A DNA stretch of 64,000 nucleotides from a bacterium (GTDB lineage Bacteria > Pseudomonadota > Gammaproteobacteria > Burkholderiales > Burkholderiaceae_C), in NCBI GenBank assembly GCA_030824555.1, contig JAVBXK010000054.1, positions 1 through 64,000 on the forward strand, read 5' to 3'. How positions within the stretch are numbered: position 1 is the first letter of the stretch; every line of letters starts with the position of its first letter. Shown piece after piece: positions 56,896-64,000 of the stretch. A program made the translations under genes and the position numbers. The notes below the pieces were generated by a model that ran no database searches, had not been told where the DNA came from, and saw only the letters and a list, made by a program, of their open reading frames with translations.

Positions 56896-58655
56896 TCTTT
56901 GTCTTGCAGAATGCGCCACATCACCTTGCCGCTGCCGCTCTTGGGCAACGCGGTGGCGAATTCGACCGTGCGCGGGTATTTGTACACCGCCATGTTGTCG
57001 CGGCACCAGGCCACCATGTCAGCTTCCGTCACGGTGTCTTCCATGCCAGGGCGCAACACCACGACAGCCTTGACGCTCTGGCCACGGTAGGCGTCCAGCG
57101 TGGCAATCACGCAGGCCTCGGCCACGGCGGGGTGCTTGTACATCAGCGCCTCCACCTCGGCAGGCCACACCTTGAAACCACTGGCGTTGATCATGCGTTT
57201 GAGGCGGTCGGTGAGGAAAAAATAACCGTCTTCGTCCACGTGCCCCAGGTCGCCTGAACGGAAAAACCGCTTGCCATCCAATTCAAAAAACGCATCGCGC
57301 GTGGCCTCGGGACGGCGCCAGTAGCCCTGGAACACCTCGGGCCCGTGGATGACGATTTCACCCTGCTGTCCCACGGGCAGCTCCTGCAGGGTTTCGGGGT
57401 CGACGATGCGGGCATCGGTGCTCATGAATGGCAGGCCCAGGCACTGTTGTTTGGGCGCGTCGGGCGGGTTGCAGTGTGACGGTGCAGCCGTTTCGGTCAG
57501 GCCATAGCCTTCCACGTACCGCAAGCCGTAGCTGTCCAGCAGGCGCTGCGCCACCGCTTGCGGCATGGCCGCCCCGCCACCGCCAATGTAGACCAGGCTG
57601 GTCAGGTCGTAGCTGGCGAAGTGTGGGCTGGCCAGCAGGTCCATCACCATGGTGGGGATGTTCGTCCAGTGCGTCACCTTCCACTTTGAAATCAACCGCC
57701 CGGCCAGGTCGCGGTCCCAACGCGGCATGACGATCATGGTGCCGCCGCCATACACGCTGCTGTGCACGCCCGACACCATGCCCGTGATGTGGAACATGGG
57801 CACCACCAGCAGCCCCACGCTTTCAGCCGTGCCGTTGCCCCACACGTTGGACGCCACCGCGTTGTGCATGACGCTGGCATGCGTGTGCATGCAGCCTTTG
57901 GGCAAGCCCGTGGTGCCACTGGTGTAGGGCAGCACAGCCAAGTCAGCCGGCCCGGCTGTCAGCGGCGGCACCGGTGCGGTGCACGCCAGTGCCTCGGTCC
58001 AGCCACTCACGCGCACATCTGGTGCACCACTGGCGCTGACCAGTGCAGTCACATCGTGCCGCTGGGCCAACCAAGGCACCCATGCCTCGGGCACGCCACG
58101 GCCGGTCAGGTCGGCCTGCGCGTTGGCCTCGTCGAACGCGGGCAGCACATCGGTGTAGTGCGTCACCAGCAGGTGGGACAGGCGTTGTGCAGGCGGTACC
58201 TGGGCGTTGGCGGCCAGCAGGTCGCAGGCCAGGTCGGCCGCCACGATGGCCACCTTCACGTCTGGGTCGGTGATGTAGTGCTGCAGTTCCTGTGCGCGGT
58301 TCATGGGGTTGACCGGCACCACCACTGCATTGGCCCGCAGCACGGCAAAGTGCGCAGCCACCCATTGCGGGCTGTTCTGCATGAGCAAAATCACCCGGTC
58401 GCCGGCCTGCACACCCTGCGCGTGCAACCAGGCAGCCACGTGCTCGGCCTGCGCCAGCAGCTCGGCATAGGTCACCACGGCATCGAAGCACACCAGCGCG
58501 GGTTTGTCGGGGTAGCGCAATGCGCTGACGGCCAGGTTGTGCCACAGCGATGTGGCAGGCGGCGTGATGGCCCTTGGCAACCTGGCGGGCCAGAACCGTT
58601 GAACAGGCAGCTTGGATTCAGTGGCTGCGGCAGCGTGTGGGTTGGCCATGTTCAT
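56883..58655 (-). CDS. AMP-dependent acyl-CoA synthetase
   Basis: 590 aa ANL-superfamily ligase; it activates a carboxylic acid (probably medium/long-chain fatty acid) with ATP and CoA. Motifs: YTSGTTGLPKGCMHTH, GYGLTET, the GEIVIHGPEVFQGYW block, RSGDLGHVDEDGYFFLTDR, and the C-terminal catalytic Lys in PKSGSGKVMWR. The tail (ENKN) and stop codon come from a dispersed repeat. The chain length cannot be told from sequence. It is divergent from the ABC transporter operon. Confidence 0.88.
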   Translation of the reverse strand: MNMANPHAAAATESKLPVQRFWPARLPRAITPPATSLWHNLAVSALRYPDKPALVCFDAVVTYAELLAQAEHVAAWLHAQGVQAGDRVILLMQNSPQWVAAHFAVLRANAVVVPVNPMNRAQELQHYITDPDVKVAIVAADLACDLLAANAQVPPAQRLSHLLVTHYTDVLPAFDEANAQADLTGRGVPEAWVPWLAQRHDVTALVSASGAPDVRVSGWTEALACTAPVPPLTAGPADLAVLPYTSGTTGLPKGCMHTHASVMHNAVASNVWGNGTAESVGLLVVPMFHITGMVSGVHSSVYGGGTMIVMPRWDRDLAGRLISKWKVTHWTNIPTMVMDLLASPHFASYDLTSLVYIGGGGAAMPQAVAQRLLDSYGLRYVEGYGLTETAAPSHCNPPDAPKQQCLGLPFMSTDARIVDPETLQELPVGQQGEIVIHGPEVFQGYWRRPEATRDAFFELDGKRFFRSGDLGHVDEDGYFFLTDRLKRMINASGFKVWPAEVEALMYKHPAVAEACVIATLDAYRGQSVKAVVVLRPGMEDTVTEADMVAWCRDNMAVYKYPRTVEFATALPKSGSGKVMWRILQDKENKN

Positions 58656-58992
58656 GTGTGTGTTTGCGGGCGCAGGGTGGTTGCAGGGTGGCAGCAGACT
58701 AAACAGTCAACCGCCCACTTGCAACGCTGGCGCTGTCCCCCCGGGGACGCGCCAGCGAGCCAGCCTGACGTTTTTCTGACTGGCTGCCCATCGAGGCATG
58801 TGTTGTGCTTGAAGATGCGCATGCCGTCACACTGTGGTCAAACGGCATGCGTTTTTTGCATACAACAGGCTCGTAAACCCCGATGTTGGCAAACAAACGC
58901 ATGGGTAAAGTGCTGCCGCAGGATCGATGGTCTGTCTGCGACCGAACACCGTCAACCTCGTTTCAATCATTCACACCCTGGAGATTCGTTTC
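58656..58992. other. Divergent region between acyl-CoA ligase and aapJ
   Basis: 337 bp without a gene. It contains a strong long hairpin at 58725-58757 (arms CGCTGGCGC/GCGCCAGCG with GTCCCC/GGGGAC inside) and a plus-strand terminator at 58817-58857, both upstream of aapJ. Promoters for both directions should lie here. The two hairpins suggest a leader RNA or a small RNA. Confidence 0.5.
58817..58857 (+). terminator. Terminator-like hairpin in aapJ leader
   Basis: Arms CGCATGCCGT (58819-58828) and ACGGCATGCG (58842-58851), then T6. No plus-strand gene lies upstream before 56830, so it would end a short transcript or attenuate the transporter operon. Confidence 0.6.
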
Positions 58993-60027
58993 ATGGCATT
59001 CCCCTCATTCAAATTGGCCGCACTGGCCATTGCAGCAGTTGGAACCCTGGCCGCAGCGCCCGCCATGGCAGGCAAAACGCTTGATGCCATCAAGGCGCGT
59101 GGGCAGATTGTTTGCGGCGTGAACAGCGGCCTGGCAGGCTTCTCAGCCGCCGACTCGAATGGCAAATGGAGCGGTCTGGACGTTGACGTCTGCCGTGCCG
59201 TGGCAGCCGCCACCTTGGGTGACCCTGAAAAGGTGAAGTACGTGCCGCTGGTGGCCGCCCAGCGCTTCACAGCCCTGCAGTCTGGCGAAATCGACGTGCT
59301 GTCCCGCAATACCACCTTCACACTCAACCGCGACGGTGCGTTGGGCCTGCACTCCACTGCCGTGACCTACTACGACGGTCAAGGCTTCATGGTCCCGACC
59401 AAGAGCAAGATCAAGAGCGCCAAACAGCTCAAGGGTCAAACGGTGTGCGTGCAGTCTGGCACCACGACCGAAAAGAACATGACCGACTTCTCCAAGGCCA
59501 ACGGCCTGAGTCTGAAGCCTGTGGTGTTTGAAAAACCCGAAGCCACCATTGCCGCCTACTTCGCGGGCCGTTGCCTGGCCTTCACCACCGATGCGTCCGG
59601 TCTGGCCTCCTACCGCAACAAGGAAGCCAAGGACCCGGCTGAACACCTGATCCTGCCCGAACTCATCTCCAAAGAGCCCTTGGGCCCGATGGTTCGCCGC
59701 GGTGATGACGAGTGGTTTGCCATCGTGAAATGGGTCATCCACGGCCTGGTGGAAGCCGAGGAATACGACCTGACCCAAGCCAACGTGCTGGCGCAAAAAG
59801 CCAAGAGCACCGACCCCGTCGTGCAACGCCTGACCGGTGCCACCGAAGACACTGGCAAGAACCTGGGCCTGGACCGCGAATGGCTGCTGCGCGCCATCCA
59901 GGCCTCTGGCAATTACGGCGAAATTTTCGAACGCAACGTGGGCCCCAAAACAGCCCTGGCCCTGCCCCGTGGCCTGAACAACCAGTGGAACAAAGGCGGC
60001 CTGATGTACGCCTACCCCGTTCGCTGA
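58993..60027 (+). CDS. aapJ: Polar amino acid ABC transporter, substrate-binding protein
   Basis: 344 aa from MAFPSFKLAALAIAAVGTLA, with signal peptide cleavage after AMA; an upstream frame start (58927) is rejected. Periplasmic solute-binding family 3: LDAIKARGQIVCGVNSGLAGF, GLDVDVCRAVAAATLGD, and FTLNRDGALGL. The length and sequence fit the AapJ/BztA group for glutamate, glutamine, aspartate, asparagine and other L- (perhaps D-) amino acids. A hairpin with T8 follows at 60048, which should lower expression of the permeases relative to this protein. Confidence 0.9.
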   Translation: MAFPSFKLAALAIAAVGTLAAAPAMAGKTLDAIKARGQIVCGVNSGLAGFSAADSNGKWSGLDVDVCRAVAAATLGDPEKVKYVPLVAAQRFTALQSGEIDVLSRNTTFTLNRDGALGLHSTAVTYYDGQGFMVPTKSKIKSAKQLKGQTVCVQSGTTTEKNMTDFSKANGLSLKPVVFEKPEATIAAYFAGRCLAFTTDASGLASYRNKEAKDPAEHLILPELISKEPLGPMVRRGDDEWFAIVKWVIHGLVEAEEYDLTQANVLAQKAKSTDPVVQRLTGATEDTGKNLGLDREWLLRAIQASGNYGEIFERNVGPKTALALPRGLNNQWNKGGLMYAYPVR

Positions 60028-60047
60028 TCGACAACCGCGTGACCACA

Positions 60048-60083
60048 AACCGTTCGGGCTCCTGGGTCCGAGCGGTTTTTTTT
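60048..60083 (+). terminator. Hairpin terminator between aapJ and aapQ
   Basis: AACCGTTCGG/CCGAGCGGTT (one G-U pair) with a 10-nt loop and eight T. Partial termination here would give the usual excess of binding protein over membrane subunits. Confidence 0.75.
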
Positions 60084-60133
60084 CAGCAAAGCCCCCGCCG
60101 GGGTGACTTTGCTCCCAACGGAGTGCACGGCAC

Positions 60134-61309
60134 ATGTCACCTTCCACCCCACCCAAAAAGAACAGCTGGTCCTGGCGCAGCCAGGCGTTTCGGGGGCTGG
60201 TTTACCAGGCCCTGGCACTGGCCGTCATTGGCCTGATGGCTTGGTTCCTGATTCACAACACGCTTGAAAACATGCGTGTGCGTGGCATCCAGAGCGGCTT
60301 CGATTTCCTGACCCAACCCGCTGGTTTCGACATTGGCGAAAGCATCATGGGGTTTGACTCGTCAGAAAGTTACTTCAAAGCCCTGATGGTGGGGCTTGGC
60401 AACACGTTGCGCGTGGCCATCCTGGGCATCATCTTCACGACCCTGCTGGGCACCATGCTGGGTGTGGGGCGCTTTTCGCGCAACGCGCTGGTACGCGGCC
60501 TGTGCTCGGCCTACGTGGAGTTTTTCCGCAACGTGCCCATCCTGCTGCAACTGCTGATGTGGTACCTGGCCATGACTGAGTACCTGCCAGACACACTGGA
60601 GCCCATTCAAATGGGTGCGTTCTTCCTCAGCAAGGGCGGCCTGAGTTTCCCTGCACCCGTGTGGGCACCTGGGCACGTCTGGGCCGTGTGGGGCCTGGTG
60701 GCGGGTGTGGCGGTGGCTTGGCTTTATCGCCGCTGGGCGCTGCAGCAGTTTGAAGCCACAGGGCACGTTCGCAGCCTGTTCTGGGCACCTTTGGCGATTG
60801 TGGTGGCTTGCGTGCTGCTGGGCTGGGTGGCCGGTGGTGCCCCCATGGACGTGAACGTGCCATTCAAAGGCGAATTCGCCGTGGAAGGGGGCTCGGCCCT
60901 CACCCCCGAGTTCATCGCCATCCTGTTGGGCCTCACCATTTACACCTCGGCCTTCGTGGCCGAAGTGGTGCGTGCTGGCGTCCAGTCGGTGGCACGCGGG
61001 CAAAGTGAAGCAGCAGCAGCGTTGGGTCTGTCCAAGGGCCAGGAAATGCGCCTGGTGATGCTCCCGCAGGCGCTGCGCGTGATCATCCCACCCATGACCA
61101 ACCAGTTTTTGAACCTCACCAAAAACTCGTCACTGGCCGTGGCCATCGGCTACCCCGATGTGGTCTCCATCTCCAACACAGCCATCAACCAGACCGGGCG
61201 TGCGGTGGAGTGCATTGCGATCGTGATGCTGATCTACCTCACCACGTCCCTTAGCACATCGGCACTGATGGGTTGGTACAACAAACGCGCGGCCATTCAA
61301 GAACGTTGA
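60134..61309 (+). CDS. aapQ: Amino acid ABC transporter permease AapQ
   Basis: 391 aa. A large permease with about eight hydrophobic segments; the ABC-interacting EAA loop is SEAAAALGLSKGQEMRLVMLPQALR near residue 300 (two blocks). The long central segment between the first two and the last helices is typical of AapQ/BztB rather than the short HisM type. It works with AapM as a heterodimer. aapM starts 7 bp after its stop. Confidence 0.9.
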   Translation: MSPSTPPKKNSWSWRSQAFRGLVYQALALAVIGLMAWFLIHNTLENMRVRGIQSGFDFLTQPAGFDIGESIMGFDSSESYFKALMVGLGNTLRVAILGIIFTTLLGTMLGVGRFSRNALVRGLCSAYVEFFRNVPILLQLLMWYLAMTEYLPDTLEPIQMGAFFLSKGGLSFPAPVWAPGHVWAVWGLVAGVAVAWLYRRWALQQFEATGHVRSLFWAPLAIVVACVLLGWVAGGAPMDVNVPFKGEFAVEGGSALTPEFIAILLGLTIYTSAFVAEVVRAGVQSVARGQSEAAAALGLSKGQEMRLVMLPQALRVIIPPMTNQFLNLTKNSSLAVAIGYPDVVSISNTAINQTGRAVECIAIVMLIYLTTSLSTSALMGWYNKRAAIQER

Positions 61310-61316
61310 GCAGCAC

Positions 61317-62441
61317 ATGAACAACGGACACCCCCCCATGACTGCCCAAACCTTTCAACCCATTGCACCCCGCCCCGCCCCGGTGCGCACCGACGGCCCC
61401 GTGGCTTGGGCCCAGCGCAACCTGTTTGCCGACTGGAAGACCACCCTGGCCACCGTGCTGATCGGCGGACTGCTGCTGTGGTACGTGCCCCAACTGCTCA
61501 ACTGGGCCTTGTTCAGCGCCATGTGGAAGCCAGATTCGGAAGCCTGCCGGGCCGATGCGGTGGGTGCCTGCTGGGGTGTGGTGACAGAAAAGTACCGCCT
61601 CATCATTTTTGGCCGCTACCCGTTTGAAGAACAGTGGCGGCCGCTGGTGGCCACCACGCTGATGGTGAGCCTGCTGGTGGCCAGTTGTGTGCGCTACTTC
61701 TGGAAGCCCTGGCTGGCCGCACTGTGGGTGGCCGTGCTGGCCGCCTTTTTCACGCTGATGTACGGCAACGCCTTTGGCATGACGACGGTGGAAACAGACC
61801 GCTGGGGTGGCTTGCCGCTGACCATTCTGCTGGCCAGCCTCTCGATTGCCATGGCGTTTCCCATTGCGTTGGTGGTGGCGCTGGGCAGGCGTTCAGCCTT
61901 GCCCGCCATCCGCAGCTTTTGCACCATTTATGTGGAGCTGGTGCGTGGCGTGCCGCTGATCTCGGTGTTGTTCATGGCCTCGTTCATGTTCCCGCTGTTC
62001 ATGCCGCACGGTCTGACCATCGACGTGCTGATCCGGGTGCTGGTGGGCATCACACTGTTTGCCGCCGCCTACATGGCCGAGGTGATCCGTGGTGGTTTGC
62101 AGGCCATTCCCAAGGGGCAGATCGAAGCCGCTGCCACGCTGGGCCTGAGCTACTGGCAGACGCAGTTCAAGATCGTGCTGCCCCAGGCGCTGGCCATGGT
62201 GGTGCCCGGCATCATGAACAACTTCATTTCCATCTTCAAGGACACCTCGCTGGTCACCATCGTGAGCCTGTACGAGCTGACCGGCTCACTCGGCCTGGCT
62301 CTGAACTCCGATGCCGACTGGCGGCCCTACAAAATCGAGGGCTACATCTTCATCGCGCTCATCTACTTCGCGTTCTGCTTCTCGATGTCGCGCTACAGCC
62401 TGTGGGTTGAAAAACAAGTCAATAAAAGCAAGTTACGCTGA
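61317..62441 (+). CDS. aapM: Amino acid ABC transporter permease AapM
   Basis: 374 aa. Second permease, EAA loop IEAAATLGLSYWQTQFKIVL near residue 280 and YVELVRGVPLISVLFMAS upstream of it. An N-terminal extension with DCRADAV-like and ESxEACRADAVGACWG cysteines lies in a periplasmic loop, usual in AapM/BztC. A second ATG six codons on is also possible. aapP follows after 40 bp, a gap of AT-rich sequence with a weak repeat-like word. Confidence 0.9.
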   Translation: MNNGHPPMTAQTFQPIAPRPAPVRTDGPVAWAQRNLFADWKTTLATVLIGGLLLWYVPQLLNWALFSAMWKPDSEACRADAVGACWGVVTEKYRLIIFGRYPFEEQWRPLVATTLMVSLLVASCVRYFWKPWLAALWVAVLAAFFTLMYGNAFGMTTVETDRWGGLPLTILLASLSIAMAFPIALVVALGRRSALPAIRSFCTIYVELVRGVPLISVLFMASFMFPLFMPHGLTIDVLIRVLVGITLFAAAYMAEVIRGGLQAIPKGQIEAAATLGLSYWQTQFKIVLPQALAMVVPGIMNNFISIFKDTSLVTIVSLYELTGSLGLALNSDADWRPYKIEGYIFIALIYFAFCFSMSRYSLWVEKQVNKSKLR

Positions 62442-62481
62442 TACAGCATGACTTCTTTGCTATATATTTCTGAAAATCATC

Positions 62482-63225
62482 ATGACTGAACCCATCATCA
62501 CCTTCGACAAAGTCAACAAGTGGTACGGCAACAATTTCCATGTGCTGCGCGACATCGATCTGACCGTTGCCAAGGGCGAGCGCATCGTGGTGTGTGGGCC
62601 CTCGGGCTCGGGTAAATCCACCATGATCCGCTGCATCAACCGCCTGGAAGAACACCAGCAGGGCCGCCTGATCGTGGACGGCGTGGAGCTGACTGACGAC
62701 GTCAAAGCCATCGACCAGGTGCGCAAGGAAGTGGGCATGGTGTTCCAGCAGTTCAACCTGTTCCCGCACCTGACCGTGCTGGAAAACCTGACACTGTCGC
62801 CCATGTGGGTGGGCAAGGTGCCCAAAAAAGAGGCCGAAGAACGCGCCATGGCCCAGCTCAAGCGCGTGCGCATTGCCGAGCAGGCCAGCAAATACCCGTT
62901 GCAACTCTCGGGCGGGCAGCAGCAGCGCGTGGCCATTGCACGCGCGTTGTGCCTGAAACCCAAAATCATGCTGTTTGACGAGCCCACCTCGGCGCTCGAC
63001 CCCGAGATGATCAAGGAGGTACTGGACGTGATGGTGGAAATGGCCAACCAAGGCATCACCATGATCTGCGTCACGCACGAAATGGGCTTTGCCAAGGCCG
63101 TGGCCGACCGCGTGATCTTCATGGACCAGGGTCAGATCGTCGAGCAGAACACCCCGCACGAGTTCTTCAACCACCCACAGAACGAGCGCAGCCGCGATTT
63201 CCTGTCCAAAATCCTGGGGCATTGA
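62482..63225 (+). CDS. aapP: Amino acid ABC transporter ATP-binding protein AapP
   Basis: 247 aa. Walker [10 protein letters not shown] (about 39-47), Q-loop [11 protein letters not shown], signature [17 protein letters not shown], Walker [15 protein letters not shown] and switch His in [14 protein letters not shown]. It energises the AapQM permease. The following deaminase-like gene starts directly after its stop (TGAATG), indicating one operon. Confidence 0.93.
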   Translation: MTEPIITFDKVNKWYGNNFHVLRDIDLTVAKGERIVVCGPSGSGKSTMIRCINRLEEHQQGRLIVDGVELTDDVKAIDQVRKEVGMVFQQFNLFPHLTVLENLTLSPMWVGKVPKKEAEERAMAQLKRVRIAEQASKYPLQLSGGQQQRVAIARALCLKPKIMLFDEPTSALDPEMIKEVLDVMVEMANQGITMICVTHEMGFAKAVADRVIFMDQGQIVEQNTPHEFFNHPQNERSRDFLSKILGH

Positions 63226-64000
63226 ATGGTCAAGGGCAGTTTGTCGGCCCCAACCCACAAAGGTTACCCGGCCTGGGCACCGGCCTTGCGTGCGACCGAG
63301 GTCGGCACACAGGGCTGGCACGTATTGCAACCCGACTGGCCCCTGCCCTGCGCCACCTTGCGGCAGCAGGCGCTCAATCACAACGTCGGCTGGATGCAAA
63401 AACTGGTCACCCAGGCAGGCGTGGAGCTGGTGCCACATGGCAAAACCACGATGTCGCCCGAACTCTTCCAAACCCAGCTCGCAGCAGGGGCATGGGGCAT
63501 CACCTTTGCCACGGTCGGCCAACTGGCTGCCGGCCTGACTGCAGGTGTACAGCGCGCCGTGCTGGCCAACCAGGTGCTGTTGCCGCACGACTTGCATTGG
63601 CTGCGCCAGCTGCGCGCCAACCACCCCGCATTGCAAGCGCCGTTCCTGCTGGACTCGGCGGCACAGCTGAGCGCCATCGAGGCGTGGATGGCCGATGCCT
63701 GTTCAGGCGAAGGCACCACATTGCCACCGTTCGACGTGTTGATCGAACTGGGGTTGCCTGACGGGCGCACAGGCTGCCGCTCGGTCGCACAAGCGCTTGA
63801 ACTGGCGCACGCCGCCCATGCCAGCCAGGTGGTTCGGCTGGTAGGGGTGGAGTGTTACGAAGGGTTGTGGGCCAAGGGCGACAGCGCATCCGACACAACG
63901 CTGGTCAACGCCCTGATGCAACAGGTGCACGATCTGGCCCACGCCTGCGACCGTGCCGGGCTGTTCGATGCCGCACCCGAAGTGCTGATATCGGCCGGTG
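63226..64000 (+). CDS. D-serine deaminase-like PLP enzyme (partial)
   Basis: First 258 codons; the gene runs off the window. Frame: MVKGSLSAPTHKGYPAWAPA..., with the PLP-binding Lys73 in VPHGKTTMSPELF, the hallmark of the alanine-racemase N-terminal fold in D-serine dehydratase/amino acid deaminase and D-threonine aldolase relatives. Other segments (WGITFATVGQLAAG; AVLANQVLLP; RLVGVECYEGLW) fit that family. It follows aapP without a gap, so it probably degrades an amino acid brought in by the transporter. The C-terminal zinc-binding part is outside the window, so deaminase versus aldolase is open. Confidence 0.85.
   Translation, partial: MVKGSLSAPTHKGYPAWAPALRATEVGTQGWHVLQPDWPLPCATLRQQALNHNVGWMQKLVTQAGVELVPHGKTTMSPELFQTQLAAGAWGITFATVGQLAAGLTAGVQRAVLANQVLLPHDLHWLRQLRANHPALQAPFLLDSAAQLSAIEAWMADACSGEGTTLPPFDVLIELGLPDGRTGCRSVAQALELAHAAHASQVVRLVGVECYEGLWAKGDSASDTTLVNALMQQVHDLAHACDRAGLFDAAPEVLISAG

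Overview
The window is chromosomal DNA from a betaproteobacterium of the order Burkholderiales, most likely family Comamonadaceae (Rhodoferax/Hydrogenophaga-like). I infer this from GC-rich coding, the gene order mutM - TPR protein - lolB - ispE - tRNA-Gln - prs - rplY - pth, a BktB-type thiolase, a split Entner-Doudoroff cluster, and a short AT-rich dispersed repeat of a kind I associate with that family. About 57 protein genes and 3 tRNAs are supported. There is no rRNA, transposase, phage gene or CRISPR array.

Layout. 1-788: non-coding, with two terminators. 789-5410: a CheB-CheR-PAS gene followed by a PAS-GGDEF-EAL gene in a 4-nt overlap; together they look like one long signalling protein split at a run of six T. 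5570-10977 (minus): CBS protein, and the operon kinase - PP2C phosphatase - rph - rdgB - hemW. 11041-15177 (plus): yicC, gmk, rpoZ, spoT. 15168-17021 (minus): greB, two tRNAs, hrcA. 17057-20496 (plus): nadK, recN, rapZ. 20507-24473 (minus): mutY, a dynamin-like GTPase, mutM. 24601-30761 (plus): envelope, isoprenoid, PRPP and translation genes. 30984-35524 (minus): ferredoxin, coaD, rsmD and an active/inactive pair of M16 peptidases. 35554-37152: ftsY.

38570-48111 holds central sugar metabolism: zwf-pgl-edd and eda-pgi, separated by a phytase-like lipoprotein and a decayed nitroreductase, with repeat copies near both edges of the interruption. A HexR-like operator precedes zwf. A 6-phosphofructokinase at 50677 may add a complete upper glycolysis. 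48237-56830 is a mixed accessory stretch (GNAT, FecR and OmpA-like proteins, pseudouridine synthase, bktB, 2OG dioxygenase, hemerythrin, membrane protein). 56883-64000 holds an acyl-CoA ligase and a polar amino acid ABC transporter (aapJQMP-type) running directly into a D-serine deaminase-like gene cut by the window end.

The most unusual non-coding signals are: (1) a dispersed 45-60 bp AT-rich repeat, about nine copies, some of which form start regions, stop codons or signal-peptide codons of genes; (2) a two-copy structured element (upstream of pth and downstream of ftsY) with a conserved hairpin inside an outer stem of unrelated sequence; and (3) the T6 split in the CheB-CheR/GGDEF-EAL gene.
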